Source: Paucibacter sediminis
GTDB lineage: Bacteria > Pseudomonadota > Gammaproteobacteria > Burkholderiales > Burkholderiaceae_C
Length of the DNA: 64,000 bases
Direction of reading: 5' to 3'
Assembly (NCBI RefSeq): GCF_030254645.1
Contig: NZ_CP116346.1
Span: 1,778,001-1,842,000 of the forward strand
Position 1 is the stretch's first letter. Every line of letters starts with the position of its first letter. The notes beneath the pieces are model-generated. The model made no database searches, was not told where the DNA came from, and was given only the letters and a program-made list of their open reading frames with translations. Positions 42,120-49,737 of this stretch are shown one piece after another. The translations under genes and the position numbers were made by a program.

Positions 42120-42220
42120 ACGCGCAAGACTATGCGAGGCACCGCGATCTGCCAAAAGTCGCCGCGGTGCTTGCGCGTAATCCCCTAGGAAAACCGTTGC
42201 GGCGACGTCGGTGCGTCGCC
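42120..42220. repeat. Nested inverted repeats upstream of pepF
   Basis: Outer arms ACGCGCAAG (42120-42128) and CTTGCGCGT (42170-42178) are exact complements. Inner arms GCACCGCG (42139-42146) and CGCGGTGC (42163-42170) also match and share base 42170, so the two pairings compete at that point. A third hairpin GGCGACG/CGTCGCC (42201-42207, 42214-42220) sits nearer the end of the upstream minus-strand gene, followed on that strand by TTTT (42193-42190), a weak terminator. The first pair may be a pepF leader or operator. Confidence 0.45.
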
Positions 42221-42233
42221 ACCGGCCCGGCCC

Positions 42234-42725
42234 TCAGACGTAGGCCTGCAGCGGCGGCGCCGCCACGGCCGCCATCGCGACACGCCGGGCGGCCAGGGCC
42301 GCGCGCTGGCTGCCGATGCTGCTGCCGGCACTGCTGCCGCTGCCGCTCCGCTCGAGTTTCAGCACCTCCGCCTGCCAGGGCAGGGCGTTGACGATGTTGT
42401 TCAGGTGCAGCAGGGCCTGGTCCGGCGTGAGGCGCAGGCCGTCGGCGCTGACCAGGCGGGCATTGGTGCTGATGCGCATCGGGTCGGCCAGGGCCACCAC
42501 TTCGCGGCCCATGCGCAGCCAGGTCCAGGCGATGCCCACGCGCTGATGCGCTGTGCCCAAGGTGGCGGCCCAGAGCGTGATGCCCGACACGCATTTGTCG
42601 TTTCTGTCGCTGACAGACGATTGCAAATGTTGCAGGTGCGAGCACCATGCCGCACGCGCGTCGCCTTCCAGCTTGAGTGCGCGCCACGAGTTAATATCAA
42701 AAAGGCTTTCCGCGTTATTGCTCAT
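42234..42725 (-). CDS. Hypothetical protein divergent from LuxR gene, possibly RsaM/DUF4902-like
   Basis: 163 residues, soluble, no signal peptide. After a variable N-terminus, the region about 45-120 has the order GITLWAA...VGIAWTWLRMG...ISTNARLVSADGLRLTPDQALLHLNNIVNALPWQ. This resembles, from memory, the W-x-W and TN-x-x-LV layout of DUF4902/RsaM-type proteins found beside LuxR/LuxI genes in Burkholderia and Ralstonia, which modulate quorum sensing. The C-terminus is Ser/Gly/Ala-rich and less conserved-looking. The match is by eye only. The divergent LuxR neighbour supports it. Confidence 0.6.
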   Translation of the reverse strand: MSNNAESLFDINSWRALKLEGDARAAWCSHLQHLQSSVSDRNDKCVSGITLWAATLGTAHQRVGIAWTWLRMGREVVALADPMRISTNARLVSADGLRLTPDQALLHLNNIVNALPWQAEVLKLERSGSGSSAGSSIGSQRAALAARRVAMAAVAAPPLQAYV

Positions 42726-42802
42726 CGAGTGGCCCCCTTCACGTCTCTGTCATGGTGGCTGCAGTCTCAAGGCGCAAGCCGCGTCCAACAACCTAGCAAC
42801 CC

Positions 42803-42820
42803 TGCCAAGTCGACTTGGCA
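42803..42820. promoter_or_regulatory. 18-bp perfect palindrome between RsaM-like and LuxR genes
   Basis: TGCCAAGTCGACTTGGCA is its own reverse complement over all 18 bases. It ends 14 nt before the LuxR ATG (42835) and lies 78 nt from the divergent start (42725). Size and symmetry fit a lux-box-type site for a LuxR dimer, though the sequence differs from the classical CTG...CAG ends. Its closeness to the start codon suggests negative autoregulation. Confidence 0.6.
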
Positions 42821-42834
42821 CCAGATCTCTCCGC

Positions 42835-43551
42835 ATGCGGCAACAGGACTACTTTGATGTGAGCCAGTCGGTGGACATTCAGGCGCTGGAAGCGAACCTG
42901 GTGGCCTTCGCCAATCACATGGATTTCGGTTTGGTGTCGGCCGTGCTGATGCATGGAGATCTGCAGTCTCCGGATGTGCGGGTGCGCTCGGTGAGCAATA
43001 CGCCGCAGGCGTTCATGGAGATATCAACCAGCCTTGACGAGGCGCGTGGGGATCCGGTCATGCAGCGCCTGATGTCGCGCAGCATTCCCTTCATCTACGA
43101 CCAGCGCCTGTATGCGGACAGTGGCGCCGGCGAGTTGTGGGAAGTGCAGGCTCCGTTTGGTTATTGCACGGGCATTGCAGTGGGGCTGCATCTGCCGGAC
43201 AACCAGCATTTCATGCTGGGCGTGGATCGTCCCAAGCGGTTGCCTCGAAGCGAAAAGCAACTGACGCGCATGTTGGCGGACGTGCAATTGCTGGCCGTGC
43301 ATGCGCAGGATGCTGCGCGGCGCTTGTTGGGTCCGGCTGTCATCGAAGCACCCAAGCTACCCGCGCTGACGCCGCGGGAGCTGGAATGCCTGAAGTGGAC
43401 CATGGAGGGCAAGAGCGCCTGGGCCGTGGGGCAGATCCTGGCGATCAGTTCATCCGCGGTGAACTTCCACATCCAGAACGCGATGCGCAAGCTGGAGGTG
43501 AGCAGCAAGCACTCGGCGGTGCTGAAGTGCGTTAGCCTGGGAATCCTCTAG
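42835..43551 (+). CDS. LuxR-family regulator with autoinducer-binding-like domain (solo)
   Basis: 238 residues. The N-terminal domain (about 15-165) follows the Autoind_bind layout: it keeps Asp-Pro in ARGDPVMQRL and Gly in CTGIAVGLHL. Positions normally Trp57, Tyr61 and Trp85 appear as Phe, Ser and Tyr, so the ligand may not be a standard acyl-homoserine lactone. The C-terminal LuxR HTH is clear (LTPRELECLKWTMEGKSAWAVGQILAISSSAVNFHIQNAMRKL). No LuxI is in the window. The ATG has no obvious Shine-Dalgarno; the palindrome occupies that region. Confidence 0.88.
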   Translation: MRQQDYFDVSQSVDIQALEANLVAFANHMDFGLVSAVLMHGDLQSPDVRVRSVSNTPQAFMEISTSLDEARGDPVMQRLMSRSIPFIYDQRLYADSGAGELWEVQAPFGYCTGIAVGLHLPDNQHFMLGVDRPKRLPRSEKQLTRMLADVQLLAVHAQDAARRLLGPAVIEAPKLPALTPRELECLKWTMEGKSAWAVGQILAISSSAVNFHIQNAMRKLEVSSKHSAVLKCVSLGIL

Positions 43552-43559
43552 AACGCAGC

Positions 43560-43650
43560 TGTAACCGGCATCAAGCAGGTTTACAAGCTAGTCACCTTGA
43601 TAGGTTACATGGGTGCGGTTTCCGCGGGACAGTTCATGCATCGCATGAAC
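43560..43650 (+). promoter_or_regulatory. Inverted repeats upstream of the 18-codon ORF
   Basis: TGTAACC (43560-43566) pairs with GGTTACA (43603-43609). GTTCATG (43632-43638) pairs with CATGAAC (43644-43650) across 5 nt. The second ends 21 nt before the small ORF. Lacking a T-run, they look like regulatory or RNA-leader elements rather than a terminator for the LuxR gene. No confident promoter was found. Confidence 0.4.
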
Positions 43651-43671
43651 CAACCCTGAACGGAGCCCACC

Positions 43672-43728
43672 ATGTCCCTCTTCGATCTGCTTCTTGAAGC
43701 CCTTGGCCTGCCCCGCAACGGCGGCTGA
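43672..43728 (+). CDS. Candidate 18-residue peptide ORF
   Basis: ATG 43672 is preceded by CGGAG (43661-43665) at a 6-nt spacing. The peptide is MSLFDLLLEALGLPRNGG: ten residues able to form a hydrophobic/amphipathic helix, then a Pro-Arg-Asn-Gly-Gly tail. It lies 120 nt downstream of the LuxR gene with inverted repeats between. The gene after it faces the other way, so this is not a leader of a downstream operon. It could be a small membrane-active or signalling peptide, or a chance ORF. No homology is known to me. Confidence 0.35.
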   Translation: MSLFDLLLEALGLPRNGG

Positions 43729-43749
43729 GCCCAATCCGGCCCGAGCCCC

Positions 43750-44085
43750 TCACTCCTCGGGCACAAAGATCCACAACAGCAGATAGGCCAGCACGCCGGT
43801 TCCGGCGCAGACGGCCATCAGCACAAAGCCCAGGCGCCAGATCCAGGATTCCAGTCCGGTGAGGCGCCCGAGGCCGGCGCAGACGCCACCCAGCCAGCGG
43901 TCGCTGCGGCTGCGGCGAAACGAGTTCACGGCCGCGCCTGACACATAGCCAGGTGCGTCGCCGTTGCTGCCACTGTCGCTACCTTCACCCAGCACGCGTG
44001 CCTTGGCCTTGGCGTACTCGGCGTCGCTCAGCTGCCCGTTGCGGTGCAGCTCGGCCAGGCGTTCCAGCTCGTTGCTCATGGACAT
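43750..44085 (-). CDS. PspC-domain membrane protein with SHOCT-like N-terminus
   Basis: 111 residues. Residues 1-32 (ELERLAELHRNGQLSDAEYAKAKARVLG) are a SHOCT-type oligomerisation motif. The C-terminal 60 residues form a PspC domain: SDRWLGGVCAGLGRLTGLESWIWRLGFVL followed by a TM helix ending LLLWIFVPEE. PspC proteins take part in phage-shock membrane-stress sensing. GAGAGGAG lies 6 nt before ATG 44085, so the longer GTG frame is rejected. Confidence 0.92.
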   Translation of the reverse strand: MSMSNELERLAELHRNGQLSDAEYAKAKARVLGEGSDSGSNGDAPGYVSGAAVNSFRRSRSDRWLGGVCAGLGRLTGLESWIWRLGFVLMAVCAGTGVLAYLLLWIFVPEE

Positions 44086-44224
44086 GATGACGCTCCTCTC
44101 CACTTTCTAGTTGCTTGCACAGGTGACAGCTTGCCACGCCTGCACCTTAAGGCGCTGATGCCGCGCAAGCCATGCCGGCGCGACCAACTGCAGCCCCGCC
44201 CGTACAGGGGGTAGAAACCCGGGG

Positions 44225-44629
44225 TCATAGCTCGGGTTTGGCGCGCCCGGCCTTGACGCTGCTGCGTAGGCTCTTGCCCTCCAGGCGGCGTTGCTTGGAG
44301 CCCCAGGTGGGCTTGGTGGCGCGGCGCGCCTTGGGCGTGTGGGCCACGCTTTGCACCAGCTCGACCAGGCGTGCCACCGCCTCCTGGCGGTTCTGCTCCT
44401 GGCTGCGGCTGTCCTGGGCCTTGATGACGATCACGCCCTCGCCGGTGATGCGCTGATCGGAAAGCTTGAGCAGGCGCTCCTTGATCAGCGCCGGCAGGCT
44501 GGAACGGGCGATGTCGAAGCGCAGGTGGACGGCGCTGCTGACCTTGTTGACGTTCTGGCCGCCGGGGCCGCTGGCGCGGATGAAGCTGAAATCCAGCTCC
44601 CAATCGGCCGGCGTCCAGTCCAGCTTCAT
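44225..44629 (-). CDS. arfB: Alternative ribosome-rescue peptidyl-tRNA hydrolase ArfB
   Basis: 134 residues, the typical ArfB/YaeJ size. The catalytic GGQ is at residues 23-25 in [21 protein letters not shown], and the Lys/Arg-rich C-terminal tail ([26 protein letters not shown]) is the part that enters the mRNA channel of stalled ribosomes. It releases nascent chains from non-stop complexes. ATG 44629 overlaps the alr stop by four bases, so the two are translationally coupled. Confidence 0.95.
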   Translation of the reverse strand: MKLDWTPADWELDFSFIRASGPGGQNVNKVSSAVHLRFDIARSSLPALIKERLLKLSDQRITGEGVIVIKAQDSRSQEQNRQEAVARLVELVQSVAHTPKARRATKPTWGSKQRRLEGKSLRSSVKAGRAKPEL

Positions 44630-45741
44630 TCCAGGTGCTGCACCGTGACGGGCACGCGCCGGGTGATGGCGCACATCAGCTCATAGCCGATGGTGCCGGC
44701 GGCGCGGGCCACCTCGTCGATGGGCAGCAGCGAACCCTTGGGGCCCTGGCCCCACAGCGTCACCTCGCTGCCGAGGCCGGCATGGGGCAGCTCGGTGAGG
44801 TCCACCGCCAGCATGTCCATCGAGACACGGCCGACGGTGCGGCTGCGCTGCCCCTCCACCAGCACCGGCGTGCCGCTGCTGGCGTGGCGCGGGTAGCCGT
44901 CGGCATAGCCGCAGGCCACCGTGCCGATGCGCATCGGCGCCTCGGCCACGAAGCTGCTGCCGTAGCCCACCGAGTCGCCGGGCTGCAACTGCTGGATGCC
45001 GATCACCTTGGCGCGCAGCGTCATGGCGGGCCGGAGGTCCCAATGGTTCGCGTCGTGCTCAGGGTAGTCGGGCACGCCGCCGTAGCTCATGATGCCGGCG
45101 CGCACCCAGTCGGCCCGCACCTCGGTGAGCTGGTTGTATCGTAGAGTTGCGGCACTGTTTGAAAGCGAGCGCTCACCTGGCAGGTCGGCGGTGGCGGCCT
45201 GGAAGGCGGCCACCTGGTGGGCGATGCCGTCCTTGCCGAAGCGCTGCGCGTCGGCATCGGAGAAATGCGTCATGAGCGAAATCTCGTCCACCTGGGGCAG
45301 GGCGTTGAGGCGCGTCCAGGCGGCGCGGAAGGCCTGTGGCGTGAAGCCCAGGCGGTTCATGCCGCTGTTCATCTTCAGGAAGACGCGGTGCGGCTCGTGC
45401 GTCTTGTGCATCGCCAGCCAGTCGATCTGCTGCTCGCAATGCACCGCGTGCCAGAGCTTGAGGCGCGAGCAGAGCTCCAGGTCGCGCGCCTCGAAGCAAC
45501 CCTCCAGCAGCAGGATGGGGCCGCGCCAGTCGAGTTCGCGCAGGCGGCGCGCCTCGTCCAGGTCCAGGCAGGCAAAGCCGTCGGCGGCGCGCAGGCCCTC
45601 GAAGGCGGCCTCGATGCCATGGCCATAGGCATTCGCCTTGACGACCGCCCAGACCTGGGCGTCGGGGGCACAGGCGCGCGCGCGGGCCAGGTTGTGGGCG
45701 AGGGCGGAAACGTGGATCAGGGCTTCAATCGGGCGTGGCAT
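44626..45741 (-). CDS. alr: Alanine racemase
   Basis: 371 residues. PLP-binding Lys35 in [11 protein letters not shown] and the catalytic Tyr in SVGYGSSF are present, as is the [19 protein letters not shown] barrel text. It interconverts L- and D-alanine for peptidoglycan synthesis. Start 45741 gives the family-typical N-terminus; the upstream extension runs into the divergent promoter. The order lplT-alr-arfB and the later dadA/ldcA genes make this window rich in D-alanine metabolism. Confidence 0.96.
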   Translation of the reverse strand: MPRPIEALIHVSALAHNLARARACAPDAQVWAVVKANAYGHGIEAAFEGLRAADGFACLDLDEARRLRELDWRGPILLLEGCFEARDLELCSRLKLWHAVHCEQQIDWLAMHKTHEPHRVFLKMNSGMNRLGFTPQAFRAAWTRLNALPQVDEISLMTHFSDADAQRFGKDGIAHQVAAFQAATADLPGERSLSNSAATLRYNQLTEVRADWVRAGIMSYGGVPDYPEHDANHWDLRPAMTLRAKVIGIQQLQPGDSVGYGSSFVAEAPMRIGTVACGYADGYPRHASSGTPVLVEGQRSRTVGRVSMDMLAVDLTELPHAGLGSEVTLWGQGPKGSLLPIDEVARAAGTIGYELMCAITRRVPVTVQHLE

Positions 45742-45819
45742 GGGCGGGATTGTGGCATCGGCGGCGGCGTGCTTAACACACGCGCAATGGACGGTGACGT
45801 CATGCCCCCCAAAGGTGTG

Positions 45820-45833
45820 CATGCTATAAACCC
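45820..45833 (+). promoter_or_regulatory. Extended -10 promoter of lplT
   Basis: CATGCTATAAACCC contains TGCTATAAA, an extended -10 (TG-n-TATAAA), 72 nt before the lplT ATG. The same 14 bases recur at 48211-48224 before the DMT gene. No consensus -35, as usual for extended -10 promoters. Confidence 0.5.
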
Positions 45834-45905
45834 GCCGCAGTGCTGCCCGCTTGTGACTGATGCCGGGGGCCGGCTACCGATCTCCGCAGTTCCAAGCTTG
45901 GGTAC

Positions 45906-47183
45906 ATGAAAAAAGGTTTCTACACCATCATGTCGGCGCAGTTTTTCAGCTCGCTGGCTGATAACGCGTTGCTGGTGGGCGCCATTGAGTTACTCAAGTC
46001 CTCCGGCGCGCCGGCCTGGCAGGTGCCGGCCCTGGCGCCGATGTTTGCGCTCTTCTATGTGATCCTGGCGCCCCTGGTGGGCGCTTTTGCCGATGCCGCG
46101 CCCAAGGGCAAGGTGATGTTCTATTCAAACAGCATCAAGGTGCTGGGCTGTTTGATGATGCTGTTCGGTGGCCACCCGCTGCTGGCCTATGCCATCGTGG
46201 GCCTGGGTGCGGCGGCCTACTCGCCCGCCAAGTACGGCATCCTCACCGAGCTGCTGCCACCCTCGCAGCTGGTGAAGGCGAATGGCTGGATCGAGGGCCT
46301 GACGGTGGGCTCCATCATCATGGGCGTGCTGTTGGGCGGCCAGCTGGTGGGCCCGCGCCTCTCGCACCTGCTGCTGGGCTTCGATTTCCCCTTTGTGGAC
46401 ACCGGCGTGGACACCCCGCCCGAGGCGGCCATCGCCTCCATGATCGTGCTCTACATCATCGCGGCGCTGTTCAATCTGCGCATTCCGCGCACCGAGGCGC
46501 CGCTGCAGCCCATGAGCGCCAACGCGCTGGAGCTGGTGCGCGACTTCAGCCAGTGCAATGCCAAGCTGTGGAGCGACAAGCTGGGCCAGATCTCGCTGGC
46601 CTCCACCACCCTGGTGTGGGGCGTGTCGGGCAATATGCGCGTGATCGTGTTCCCCTGGGCCGCCGCGGCGCTGGGCTACAGCACCACGCAAGCGTCTTCG
46701 CTGGCGGGCGTGGTGGTGATCGGCACGGCGGTGAGCGCGGTGGTCGCCTCGCTGATGATGCGGCTGGACCGCGCCACCAACCTGATCCCGCTGGGCATCG
46801 TGATGGGCCTCTTGATGCTGGGCCTGAACTTCATCACCAATCTCTACCTGGCGATTCCCTTCCTGGTGCTGCTGGGCGCCACGGTGGGCTATCTGGTGGT
46901 GCCGATGAATGCGCTGCTGCAGCACCGCGGCCACAACCTGATGGGCGCGGGCCGCTCGATCGCGGTGCAGAACTTCAACGAGCAGGCCTGCATCCTGGGC
47001 CTGGGCGCCTTCTACACCGCGCTCACCAAGTTCGGCATGTCGGCCTTCGGCGCCATCACCATCTTCGGCCTGGTGGTGGCCGGCTGCATGTGGATGATCC
47101 GCCGCTGGCACCAGAGCAACTGCATCAAGCACCGCGACGAGGTCGAGCGCCTGCTGGCGATCGCCCGCACCGACCAGCATTGA
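45906..47183 (+). CDS. lplT: Lysophospholipid transporter LplT
   Basis: 425 residues with about 12 TM helices, major facilitator superfamily. The start MKKGFYTIMSAQFFSSLADNALLVGAIELL and the block KYGILTELLPPSQLVKANGWIEGLTVGSIIMG are typical of LplT, which flips lysophospholipids inward for re-acylation. In enterics it is beside aas; here no acyltransferase is adjacent, but divergence from alr is common in betaproteobacteria. Transcribed from the extended -10 promoter at 45820. Confidence 0.94.
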   Translation: MKKGFYTIMSAQFFSSLADNALLVGAIELLKSSGAPAWQVPALAPMFALFYVILAPLVGAFADAAPKGKVMFYSNSIKVLGCLMMLFGGHPLLAYAIVGLGAAAYSPAKYGILTELLPPSQLVKANGWIEGLTVGSIIMGVLLGGQLVGPRLSHLLLGFDFPFVDTGVDTPPEAAIASMIVLYIIAALFNLRIPRTEAPLQPMSANALELVRDFSQCNAKLWSDKLGQISLASTTLVWGVSGNMRVIVFPWAAAALGYSTTQASSLAGVVVIGTAVSAVVASLMMRLDRATNLIPLGIVMGLLMLGLNFITNLYLAIPFLVLLGATVGYLVVPMNALLQHRGHNLMGAGRSIAVQNFNEQACILGLGAFYTALTKFGMSAFGAITIFGLVVAGCMWMIRRWHQSNCIKHRDEVERLLAIARTDQH

Positions 47184-47189
47184 AAGACG

Positions 47190-47210
47190 GGGGGGCAGGT
47201 CTTGCCCCCT
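47190..47210. terminator. Hairpin between converging lplT and SGNH hydrolase genes
   Basis: GGGGGCA (47191-47197) pairs with TGCCCCC (47203-47209) around GGTCT, with one further G-T pair. There is no clear T-run on either strand. Position between two converging stops (47183, 47221) suggests a shared terminator. Confidence 0.5.
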
Positions 47211-47220
47211 GCGCCTGGCC

Positions 47221-48114
47221 TTACTTCTGCTTCAGCAACACCGCCTGGATGTGCTCGCTCCAGGCCCGTGCAATCTTGAAGCAGCCGCTGTGGTTGAGGT
47301 GGATCTCGTTGTGCCAGTCGCCGCTCACGCCGGTGGCGTCGGGGGCGGCCAGGGCCAGCGGCACGGTGGTGGAGTCGAACACATGCAGGCCCGGGAAGTT
47401 CTCCTTGTCGGCCGCCATGCTCTTGAGCAGCTGGGCCAGGTGCGAGACCATCAGCCGGCTTACCGCCAGCCAGTCGGCCGACGGGATGGCATAGGCCTTC
47501 AGCGTCGGATAGAGCCAGGGGCCGGAGGATTCGCCGCCGGCCGGGCGCGGCTTGGGCACCGCATAGCAATGCATGAAGACCGGGCGGCCGGCCGACGGGC
47601 CCTGGTCGCGCAGCGTCAGCAGATGCTTGACGTTGGTGCGCAGGTACTCGGCATAGGTGGCCCAGCCGGGTTCGGAGAAATAGCGCGCCACGCCCTGCGA
47701 GGGCGGGCCCCATTCGGTCTGTCGGCGCAGCAGGCGCAGGTGCAGGGCCACGTCTTGCCCGTCGGGCGTGTGGGCGGGGGTCTGGGCCGCCTCGATCAGG
47801 TCGTTGCCGCCCACCGAGAGCAGGATGCCGCTCCAGGCCGGGCGGGTGGCGTCGGTGAGCAGCTGCACGAAGTCGGGCGCCGCCTCCAGGTCCACCATAT
47901 GGGCGAGCGCGTCGCTCTGGCCGGCGCAGTTCACCGCCACGGTGGGCTCGGCAAACATCAGTTCCTGCAGCAGATTGGCATGCGCGTTCAGTTTCGCCGA
48001 GGCGTTGGAGAACCAGGAATCCCCTTGCGCCAGCAAGCGCCAGCGGTACGCGCCGAGATCGGGCGCGGCGGCGGACTTCAGATCCGCGGGGGTATGGCAG
48101 GCCAAATGGTCCAA
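47221..48114 (-). CDS. SGNH/GDSL-type hydrolase
   Basis: 297 residues. Block I is LLAQGDSWFSN with Ser33, block III is LLSVGGNDLIEA, and block V is DWHNEIHLNHSG with Asp and His, giving the SGNH triad and oxyanion residues. These are esterases or lipases; no signal peptide is seen, so it should be cytosolic. The frame has no ATG near the start. TTG 48114 is chosen because GGAGAG lies 6 nt upstream and a stop in the same frame is only 12 nt beyond. Confidence 0.85.
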   Translation of the reverse strand: MDHLACHTPADLKSAAAPDLGAYRWRLLAQGDSWFSNASAKLNAHANLLQELMFAEPTVAVNCAGQSDALAHMVDLEAAPDFVQLLTDATRPAWSGILLSVGGNDLIEAAQTPAHTPDGQDVALHLRLLRRQTEWGPPSQGVARYFSEPGWATYAEYLRTNVKHLLTLRDQGPSAGRPVFMHCYAVPKPRPAGGESSGPWLYPTLKAYAIPSADWLAVSRLMVSHLAQLLKSMAADKENFPGLHVFDSTTVPLALAAPDATGVSGDWHNEIHLNHSGCFKIARAWSEHIQAVLLKQK

Positions 48115-48210
48115 GAGCAGCTCTCCCTAGGTCTTGCAAGACGTCAAGTGCGGCAGGTGAATGGGTCGTGCACGGCGCCCCGATTGGACTGCCTCGCCGC
48201 TCGGGAGCGC

Positions 48211-48224
48211 CATGCTATAAACCC
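48211..48224 (+). promoter_or_regulatory. Extended -10 promoter of the DMT gene
   Basis: CATGCTATAAACCC, identical over 14 bases to the lplT promoter element, with TGCTATAAA as extended -10. It lies 123 nt before the ATG, giving a leader of about 115 nt that holds no recognised riboswitch. Confidence 0.5.
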
Positions 48225-48346
48225 TGGGCATTGTTGGCTGGCTCGCGCAGGATTAGCCAGTCCCTTTTGTGAGTTACCCGGCTGTTTTTTTGCGGGTTGT
48301 TGCGGCGAGCCAACCGGGCCGGCGCCCTGATGTGCGAGTTGCGCCG

Positions 48347-49207
48347 ATGCCGTTTCTTGGATTGATCTTCAACGCCCTGGTCTGGGGGCTGTCGTGGTGG
48401 CCGTTCCGGCAGTTCCAGGCCGCCGGCATGCACCCGCTGTGGACCACGGTGCTGCTCTACACGCTCAGCTGGCTGGTGATCTGCATCGTCAACCGCGACG
48501 CCTGGCGCGAGTTCCTCGCCAGCCCGGCGCTGTGGGTCGTGATGCTGGCCGCGGGCGCCACCAACACCTTCTTCAACTGGGGCGTGGCCACCGGCGATGT
48601 GGTGCGGGTGGTGCTGCTGTTCTATCTGATGCCGCTGTGGGCGGTGCTGCTGGCGCGCCTGATCCTGGGCGAGCACCTCACCCGTCTGGCGCTGCTGCGC
48701 ATGGCCCTGGCGCTGGGCGGCGCGGCCACCATGCTGGCGCCGGCCGGGGGCGGCATGCCCTTGCCGGCCAGCCTGGCCGACTGGCTGGGCGTGGTGGGCG
48801 GCATGTGCTTCGCGCTCAACAACGTGATGCTGCGCCGCGAGGCCGCGCGCGGCGCCCATGCCCGCGCGCTGGCCATGTTTACCGGCGGCGTGCTGGTGGC
48901 GGGCGCCTCGGCCAGCCTGATGGTGAGCCAGGGCCTGGCGGCCTGGCCCAGCCTGCCCGGGCCGCTCTGGCTGCTGCCGCTGGCCGGCATGGCGGTGCTG
49001 TTCTTCCTCTCCAACCTCTCGCTGCAGTACGGCGCGGCGCGCCTGCCGGCCAACGTCACCGCCATCGTGATGCTGATCGAGGTGCCGGCAGCGGCCATCT
49101 CGGCGCTGCTCTGGGGCGGCGGCCAGCTGGACGCCAAGACCGCCATCGGCGGCCTGTGCATCGTGGGCGCGGCCCTGCTGTCAGCACTGGAAGGTCGCAA
49201 AAGCTAA
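48347..49207 (+). CDS. DMT-family (EamA) transporter
   Basis: 286 residues, about ten TM helices. FNALVWGLSWWPFRQFQ at the start, VVRVVLLFYLMPLWAVLLARLILGE closing the first EamA repeat and LPANVTAIVMLIEVPAAAISALLWGG in the second are characteristic. Exported substrate unknown. Start 48347 begins the first helix; the longer GTG frame adds a non-hydrophobic leader with no ribosome-binding site. The glutathione peroxidase gene follows 29 nt downstream and may share the transcript. Confidence 0.9.
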   Translation: MPFLGLIFNALVWGLSWWPFRQFQAAGMHPLWTTVLLYTLSWLVICIVNRDAWREFLASPALWVVMLAAGATNTFFNWGVATGDVVRVVLLFYLMPLWAVLLARLILGEHLTRLALLRMALALGGAATMLAPAGGGMPLPASLADWLGVVGGMCFALNNVMLRREAARGAHARALAMFTGGVLVAGASASLMVSQGLAAWPSLPGPLWLLPLAGMAVLFFLSNLSLQYGAARLPANVTAIVMLIEVPAAAISALLWGGGQLDAKTAIGGLCIVGAALLSALEGRKS

Positions 49208-49236
49208 TATCTCCGCTCCCAACAGGAGCAACAGAT

Positions 49237-49737
49237 ATGGCCCAAAGCGTCTACGACTTCAGCGCCCTTTCCATCACCGGCCAGCCGGCCGAGCTGGCCA
49301 GCCAGCGCGGCAAGGTGCTGCTGATCGTCAACACCGCCAGCGCCTGCGGCTTCACGCCCCAGTTCAAGGGCCTGGAGCAGCTCTGGAAGGACTACGCCGA
49401 GCAGGGCCTGGTGGTGGTGGGCTTCCCCAGCAACGAGTTCGGTGCCCAGGACCCCGGCAGCAACGACGAGATCGCCTCCTTCTGCGAGCTCAACTACGGC
49501 GTGAGCTTCCCGATGATGGCCAAGGTCGAGGTGAATGGCGCCAAGGCGCATCCGCTGTGGCAATGGCTCAAGGGCGAAAAGCCCGGCATCCTCGGCACCG
49601 AGGGCATCAAGTGGAACTTCACCAAGTTCCTGGTGGGCCGCGATGGCCAGGTGCTCAAGCGCTACGCGCCCAACGACGAACCCGAGAAGCTGCGCAAGGA
49701 CATCGAGCGCGCGCTGGCGGCCAAGCTCAAGGCCTGA
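49237..49737 (+). CDS. Glutathione peroxidase family thiol peroxidase
   Basis: 166 residues. Peroxidatic Cys37 in NTASACGFTPQF, Gln71 in GFPSNEFGAQ and Trp126 in GIKWNFTKF form the catalytic triad. Cys83 (SFCELNYG) fits the resolving Cys of thioredoxin-dependent GPx enzymes. It reduces hydroperoxides in the cytosol. AGGAG lies upstream of ATG 49237. The last 11 nt overlap the converging Crp/Fnr gene. Confidence 0.95.
   Translation: MAQSVYDFSALSITGQPAELASQRGKVLLIVNTASACGFTPQFKGLEQLWKDYAEQGLVVVGFPSNEFGAQDPGSNDEIASFCELNYGVSFPMMAKVEVNGAKAHPLWQWLKGEKPGILGTEGIKWNFTKFLVGRDGQVLKRYAPNDEPEKLRKDIERALAAKLKA

Noticed and set aside
42234-42725. LuxI-type autoinducer synthase
   Set aside because: The size would be near, but the conserved Arg/Phe/Trp/Asp N-terminal pattern of LuxI enzymes is absent.
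42553-42834. Upstream in-frame extension of the LuxR gene (94 codons)
   Set aside because: It would run across the divergent gene and the palindrome, shows no LuxR-family sequence and would make the protein unusually long.
43739-43762. GCCCGAG/CTCGGGC hairpin at the end of the PspC gene as a terminator
   Set aside because: Perfect 7-bp stem but a 10-nt loop and no T-run on either strand; too weak to call.
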